The notes under the pieces were generated by a model that did no database searches, was not told where the DNA came from, and worked only from the letters and a program-made list of their open reading frames with translations. From Streptomyces sp. CNQ-509 (GTDB taxonomy: Bacteria > Actinomycetota > Actinomycetes > Streptomycetales > Streptomycetaceae): a stretch of DNA of 64,000 nt. Where the stretch lies: positions 6,751,447 to 6,815,446 of the forward strand of contig NZ_CP011492.1 in assembly GCF_001011035.1 (NCBI RefSeq), given 5' to 3'. A program made the position numbers and the translations under genes. The first letter of the stretch is position 1, and each line of letters begins with the position of its first letter. Below, piece after piece: positions 59,770-64,000 of this stretch.

Positions 59770-60581
59770 CGGACGGCTCTCTCCCGTACGTGCGTGTCCA
59801 ACCAGGCGGTGAAGGCGTCGCGGTCGCGCGCGATGGGGTCCCAGTCCTGGTAGCTGTCGTTGTCGCGCTGCGAGTAACCCGCGGCGTACGAGGGGTGGGC
59901 GCCGTCCGGCACCTCGGCGACGGCGGTCACCGTCCAGCCCGGCAGCACCACGGCACCGGGTCTGGGTTCGAGCCTGTCGACGATCTCCTCGACGGTGACC
60001 AGCACGCACCGTGCGGCCAGCGCCGCCTCCTTCTGCACCCCGATGAGCCCCCACATCTGGACGTTGCCGTCTCGATCTGCCTGCTGGGCGTGGATCACGG
60101 TCACGTCCGGGTTGACGGCGGCGACGGCCGCCAGCTCCTCGCCGGTGAAGGGGCATCGCACGGTCGAGACGGTCCCGGTGCGGTCCGGCAGCCCTGTCCC
60201 CGCGTAGCCGCGCAGTACCGCGAACGGCAGCCCGGACGCGCCTGCGACGTAGCGGTTCGCCATCCCGGCGTGGCTGTGCTCGTCCAGCTCGAGCGGCCGC
60301 GGCCAGCCGTTCTCGACCGCGTCCCGGAACCGGTGCAGCGAGCCGACCCCGGGGTTCCCTCCCCAGGAGAACATGAGCTTGCGGACGAGCCCGGCGCCGA
60401 TGAGCTGGTCGTAGATCACGTCCGGTGTCATGCGCACGAGGGTGAGGTCGGTGATGCCCTGCCGGATGATCTCGTGGGCGGCGGCGAAGGGGATGAGGTG
60501 GGTGAAGCCCTCCATCGCGACGGTGTCGCCGTCGTGGATCAACTCGCCGACCGCATCCCGCAGCGTCCGGACCTCGGCCAT
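59766..60581 (-). CDS. pcaI: 3-Oxoadipate CoA-transferase alpha subunit
   Basis: A 271-residue CoA-transferase subunit. GDTVAMEGFTHLIPFAAAHE begins the fold, with KLMFSWGGNPGVGSLHRFRD and VIHAQQADRDGNVQMWGLIG in the body. GGGGAAGTGAGGGGAC precedes ATG 60581. First gene of the operon pcaI-J-(F)-H-G-(B)-L-pobA. The upstream region carries an operator-like sequence but no divergent pcaV-type MarR gene, which is where many Streptomyces have it. Confidence 0.92.
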   Translation of the reverse strand: MAEVRTLRDAVGELIHDGDTVAMEGFTHLIPFAAAHEIIRQGITDLTLVRMTPDVIYDQLIGAGLVRKLMFSWGGNPGVGSLHRFRDAVENGWPRPLELDEHSHAGMANRYVAGASGLPFAVLRGYAGTGLPDRTGTVSTVRCPFTGEELAAVAAVNPDVTVIHAQQADRDGNVQMWGLIGVQKEAALAARCVLVTVEEIVDRLEPRPGAVVLPGWTVTAVAEVPDGAHPSYAAGYSQRDNDSYQDWDPIARDRDAFTAWLDTHVRERAVR

Positions 60582-60610
60582 GTCCCCTCACTTCCCCGCA
60601 CTCACGTCTC

Positions 60611-60635
60611 GTTCGTCCAGTGAAGTTTATTTCAA
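60611..60635 (-). promoter_or_regulatory. Operator-like sequence upstream of pcaI
   Basis: GTGAA-GTTTAT-TTCAA (60620-60635) with GTTCGTC at its left. On the coding strand it contains TTCACTGGACGAAC, matching the site before the aldehyde dehydrogenase (46951-46975). It lies about 30 bp upstream of the start codon. Confidence 0.5.
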
Positions 60636-60967
60636 TATCAGTCTGCCCTCGCCCGCGAGTCCCGGTCAACAGGCGGGAACCGGTTGAATTGGACATTCAC
60701 GCGACGCAGATGGCCGTCCAGGGGGAGACGATCACCACCGGCTTCGGCAAGCGCCCCACGGGCGGCGCGGTACCGGTCGAGGCGGTACCGGCTCCGTCGG
60801 TGGCGGCCCCAGGCTGGTCTTCCGGCTTGCCCTCGCCGCCGGCTGGCCGCCTTCACGCGCGTACCCACCCGGGCGTCGACGAGCTGATCCTCCGGGATGC
60901 GGGCACGGGCATCGCACCGGCGTCGGCTGCGCCCCGGTGCTGCGCGAGAATCTGGCGAGACGCTGGA

Positions 60968-61057
60968 ATCGGCACGGAGGCGCATCAGCCCAAGGCCGGT
61001 GATGTTCTCCGTGCGAGGGCGTGGGTGTAATGGTCAACTCGCCCCTCGGACACTTCA
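60968..61057. repeat. 90-bp dispersed repeat, copy 2
   Basis: Same orientation as 36332-36421, about 90 percent identical over 90 bp. It sits in a gene-poor stretch upstream of the StrR-like gene. No transposase gene is beside it. Confidence 0.8.
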
Positions 61058-62381
61058 GAATCGGCCTTGGTCCGCCCGGTTGACCGGGCCGTTCGTCGTG
61101 GGACACCTTTGGCGACCGATGGCGGCGGCAGGTCAAGATGCTGCCGGGTGGCGCTCTGGCCAGCGGCTTTGTCGAACGGTCGAGTGTGGGGGTTCAGTCC
61201 CCTGTTTGTCGGGATTGTCTGCTTGGTGAGTAGGTGACTTTCCCGGCAGGGCGGGAGCGGGAGGGGTTGCGGCGCTGTCCCTGGAGCGCTCGTGCACCTT
61301 CACCAGGAGGGGCAGCGGTGCTCCGGCGACCTCGGGGGGAGTCCTGGCGGTTCCTCGGGGACTACTGCCGAGAGTGCTGGGCGCTGGTTCTGCTTCCTGG
61401 GGCTCTTGGGTATGGGGCGCCTCTCCGCGTGCCGGACTTCCCAGAAGGCGTAAAAGCAGCAATTGGGTTAATGTTGCCGTCTGTCTCGCGCGTGTGCAGT
61501 AAGAGGTCGGCACGCGAGGGCCCTTGAAGCTCAACAGCGCGCCTCTTTCGGGCTGGCCACCGGTCGGGCGGTCGCGGTGCCTCACGTCCGCCCGGACCTG
61601 CGGGCTACGGCTTCCCGCGCCCGGCGAGGGTCGCTGACGTGGGGACGATCACGGACCGGACGGACCGTAGGCTTCTTCTGGGATGTCACTCAAGGTGTGG
61701 ATGCTTTGCTGATTGACGTCATGCGGTTCGGGCTGTAAGCGCGTGACCGAAGATCTGCCAGGTCTTCAGACGGACCCTGCGTCAGCCGTGCTGAGTCGGC
61801 GGTCACGGTCTCCTCGGGCAGGGCGCGCCCCCGCTGTGCGCCACGTGCTGCGCTGAGGCACCGGTGGTCCAGCCTGATCTTCATCTGTCGTGAACATTGC
61901 AGAAATTTTACAGAAAACGTAGGCCGTGGATGGCAGAAATTTGTCCTGCGTACCTCGCGTACCGATTTTCGCGGTGACGGCTCATGATTGTGCGGGCGTT
62001 CTGGCCGGAGCGTTTGCTCTGCCTGCTTGACGTCGCCGACGCCTGTCGATATCAAGCTATGTAAACGATCGTAAATGGAACAAGATCTCAAACCTCACGG
62101 CATTCCGTCGCGCGTGCCTTCCCGATGTGGCCTGCGGAGGCTCGCCGGAGCGCTCGGAGGTGGGTGCGCAGGGGGGTGGGTCCGTGTCGGGATGGGTGCG
62201 TAGGTCGGTTTGTTGACACGCTCAATCGATCACAGGGCGGCGTTGCGCGCTGAATGCATATGCCGTCAGGGCAGAGGAGGGATTCAGGGACTTCGTCAGT
62301 GGTAAGGATTCTCTGCCGGTTCATGGGCGCGCCCGGAAAGGTTCTTGTTGTCGTGCTCACGGAAGTGCCAAGAGAGGCTAC
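61058..62381. other. Gene-poor stretch with A+T-rich patch
   Basis: No convincing gene on either strand across about 1.3 kb. 61880-62090 is noticeably A+T-rich, with GCAGAAATTT occurring twice about 30 bp apart (near 61905 and 61935). A TTGACA hexamer at about 62213 lacks a good -10. This is probably the long regulatory leader of the StrR-like gene plus debris from a mobile element. Confidence 0.4.
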
Positions 62382-63410
62382 GTGTCCGAAATGCTCCATG
62401 AGCAACTTGTCTCCCGCGATACTCACTCTTTTCTCATCAGTTCCTTGTTGCCCGCCGACTCACCTCGCCTGGCGGGCGAGATCGAAGAACACGCGCGGAT
62501 ACTCGCCGAGTCGGATGCACCCTTACCCCCGATCGTCGTCAACCGCTCCACCATGCAGGTCGTGGACGGTATGCACCGGCTGCGCGCCGCGAGTCTGCGC
62601 GGTCAGCAGCGCATCGAAGGCTGGTTCGTGGAGGGCCCGGCGGAAGACGTGTTCGTGCTCGCCGTGGAGCTCAACGCCAAGCACGGACTACCGTTGTCCC
62701 GGAAGGACCGCAACGCGGCCGCGCGGCGCATCATCGAGAGTCACCCGCACTGGTCGGACCGGCGGATAGCGTCCGTGACGGGTCTGTCCCCGGGGGCGGT
62801 GGGGGCGCTGCGCGGCGCCGTCGACATGCCGGTGGCCCCCTTGTCCCTGCGCGTCGGCCGGGACGGCCGCGTCCGCCCGCTCAACAGCGCGTCCGGTCGT
62901 ATCGCCGCGAGCCAGGTCATCGCCGAGTCCCCCAGCGCGTCGTTGCGGGAGATCGCCAGCAGGGCCGGGGTCGCCCTCGCCACCGCCCGTGACGTACGCA
63001 ACCGTCTGCGCATGGGCCTGGACCCGGTGCCTCCCAAGCTGCGGGCCGCCGAGGCGGACTGCGCCGCGGTGGCCGCGCCCGGGCCGACGGATTCGGGGAC
63101 CGTGCCCGACCAGTCCGGGGTGAGCTTCGAGAACGTGCTGGCCCGGATGCGCCGAGATCCGTCGCTGCGCATGTCGCAGACCGGCCGGGCGCTGTTACGT
63201 CTGCTGAGTTCGCAACAGGTACCGGACGAGGAGTGGCGCGACCTGGTGGCCGGTGTTCCCGCCCACCGCGCCGTCGACGTGGCGCACGCAGCCCAGTTGT
63301 GCGCCGACAGGTGGCTGAAGTTCGCCGCCGAAGTCCGGGTGCGCCGGGTCCAGTCCGAGGACCGGGCGCCGGAGGACGGTGGCCTGCGGCGGCTGTCACC
63401 GGGCGCCTGA
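62382..63410 (+). CDS. StrR-like ParB-fold pathway regulator
   Basis: A 342-residue regulator. The ParB/sulfiredoxin-type N-domain (about 15-105) contains PPIVVNRSTMQVVDGMHRLR with the DGxHR loop. Two helix-turn-helix regions follow: DRRIASVTGLSPGAVGALRG and REIASRAGVALATARDVRNR. This layout is that of StrR/NovG/Bbr-type activators of antibiotic clusters. GTG at 62382 has AGAGAGG upstream; ATG at 62391 is an alternative. It is 49 bp upstream of an mbtH gene, supporting a role as cluster-specific activator. Confidence 0.8.
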   Translation: MSEMLHEQLVSRDTHSFLISSLLPADSPRLAGEIEEHARILAESDAPLPPIVVNRSTMQVVDGMHRLRAASLRGQQRIEGWFVEGPAEDVFVLAVELNAKHGLPLSRKDRNAAARRIIESHPHWSDRRIASVTGLSPGAVGALRGAVDMPVAPLSLRVGRDGRVRPLNSASGRIAASQVIAESPSASLREIASRAGVALATARDVRNRLRMGLDPVPPKLRAAEADCAAVAAPGPTDSGTVPDQSGVSFENVLARMRRDPSLRMSQTGRALLRLLSSQQVPDEEWRDLVAGVPAHRAVDVAHAAQLCADRWLKFAAEVRVRRVQSEDRAPEDGGLRRLSPGA

Positions 63411-63459
63411 GACTGACGCACCCCCGGGCAGGCCGGAAAACGTGAGAGGACATGAAGTC

Positions 63460-63681
63460 ATGACGGATACGGTCAACGCGTTCGACGTCCCCGACGCGCG
63501 ATACCACGTGCTGGTCAACCCGGAGGGCCAGTATTCACTGTGGCCGGCACTCACCGATGTGCCGGCCGGATGGGAGCCGGTGCACGGTCCGGCGGGACGG
63601 GCGCAGTGCGTCGAGTACGTCGAGAGCAATTGGACCGACATGCGACCCGCAACGCTGAGAGTCGCTCTCGACGAGGTGTGA
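63460..63681 (+). CDS. MbtH-like NRPS accessory protein
   Basis: A 73-residue MbtH protein. The family's invariant residues are present: NPEGQYSLWPA, PAGWEPVHGPAGRAQCVEYV and NWTDMRPATLR. These proteins bind and activate NRPS adenylation domains. ATG at 63460 follows GAGAGGA. A 22-bp hairpin ends the transcript directly after, so it is probably transcribed with the StrR-like gene, and the NRPS itself must lie elsewhere in the cluster. Confidence 0.93.
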   Translation: MTDTVNAFDVPDARYHVLVNPEGQYSLWPALTDVPAGWEPVHGPAGRAQCVEYVESNWTDMRPATLRVALDEV

Positions 63682-63688
63682 CCTGGCC

Positions 63689-63748
63689 GGGAAAGGCCGG
63701 CGGGGGCGGGTCCGCGTGCGGCGGGGCCCGCCCCCGCCGGCCTTTCCC
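63689..63748. terminator. Strong bidirectional hairpin between mbtH and ccr
   Basis: Arms 63689-63710 and 63727-63748 form a perfect 22-bp stem with a 16-nt loop. It lies 8 bp after the mbtH stop and 15 bp from the ccr stop on the other strand. Confidence 0.85.
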
Positions 63749-63762
63749 CGCCGGAGCCGCAC

Positions 63763-64000
63763 TCACCCGGCAGCCGGAACCCGCCCGGTGCGGAACCTGT
63801 TGATCGCCGTCTCGTGGCGCGCGCGCAGCTCCGGGTTCCTCACCCCGAGCCCTTCCCGAGGAGCCAGGCACAACACGCCGACCTTGCCCTGGTGCAGGTT
63901 GCGGTGGACGACGTGCACGGCCTGCGCCGTCTGCTCCAGCGGAACGACCTCCGACAGCGTGGGGTGGATCCGGCCCTGGGCGATGAGCCGGTTCGCCGCC
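63763..64000 (-). CDS. ccr: Crotonyl-CoA carboxylase/reductase, C-terminal part (runs off window)
   Basis: The last 78 residues of a medium-chain dehydrogenase-fold protein. ANRLIAQGRIHPTLSEVVPL is followed by AVHVVHRNLHQGKVGVLCLA and PREGLGVRNPELRARH, a C-terminal signature of Ccr. The enzyme makes ethylmalonyl-CoA from crotonyl-CoA, CO2 and NADPH, for the ethylmalonyl-CoA pathway or as a polyketide extender unit. Beside an NRPS-type regulator and MbtH it may belong to a hybrid cluster, but a primary-metabolism role is equally possible. The 5' part is beyond 64000. Confidence 0.85.
   Translation of the reverse strand, partial: AANRLIAQGRIHPTLSEVVPLEQTAQAVHVVHRNLHQGKVGVLCLAPREGLGVRNPELRARHETAINRFRTGRVPAAG

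Noticed and set aside
61150..61225. tRNA-like T-arm (GGGGGTTCAGTCCCC)
   Set aside because: The loop has G where tRNAs have an invariant A, and no matching acceptor or anticodon arms were found upstream.

Overview
The window is high-GC actinobacterial DNA, most likely from Streptomyces or a close relative. The pointers are the GC-rich third codon positions, frequent GTG starts, ATGA/GTGA gene overlaps, the pcaIJ(F)HG(B)L order, and a hypoxia/dormancy cluster resembling the OsdK/OsdR region of S. coelicolor. No complete rRNA or tRNA gene and no CRISPR array was seen.

Layout. (1) 1-4.5 kb: four tightly packed + strand genes: the end of a Ycf46-like AAA+ ATPase, a large HEAT/propeller-like protein of unknown function, an Hsp70-family ATPase and a Ycf35-like DUF1257 protein. 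(2) 4.5-36.4 kb: a hypoxia, dormancy and stress block. It holds a respiratory nitrate reductase operon (narK-hemerythrin-narGHJI), an RsbR/S/T/X-type stress-signalling operon ending in a PAS histidine kinase, a DevR/OsdR-like regulator, phosphoketolase and GAPDH, a DevS/OsdK-like kinase split by a frameshift, two CBS-BON proteins, a cNMP-binding protein with a flavin/Fe-S reductase, OsmC, two universal stress proteins, a DoxX-like membrane protein and a HAD protein. Remnants of an acetate-CoA ligase/GNAT fusion, PPDK and AdhE lie among them. (3) 36.4-37 kb: a dispersed 90-bp repeat and a decayed serine recombinase. (4) 37-60.6 kb: an aromatic-acid catabolic island. It holds a VanAB-like Rieske demethylase, a broken secreted hydrolase, a cou-like hydroxycinnamate operon (SDR, amidohydrolase, CoA ligase, MaoC) with a divergent MarR regulator, an aldehyde dehydrogenase, IclR and PaaX regulators, a branched-chain-type ABC importer, pobA and the pca genes. 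(5) 60.6-62.4 kb: a gene-poor stretch with the second copy of the 90-bp repeat. (6) 62.4-64 kb: a StrR-like ParB-fold regulator and an MbtH protein, which look like the edge of a nonribosomal peptide cluster, then the convergent 3' end of a crotonyl-CoA carboxylase/reductase gene.

How the genes work together. In the aromatic island, ferulate- and coumarate-type acids would be imported, activated to CoA thioesters, shortened by a non-beta-oxidative hydrolytic route, demethylated or hydroxylated to protocatechuate, and then sent through the beta-ketoadipate pathway. In this copy pcaF is a remnant and pcaB is missing or reduced to about 150 bp, so the local pathway is incomplete. A recurring oddity is genes whose two ends survive while the middle is gone (acetate-CoA ligase/GNAT, PPDK, pcaF, probably pcaB). 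Two pairs of intergenic regions share promoter/operator-like sequences that suggest co-regulation within the aromatic island.
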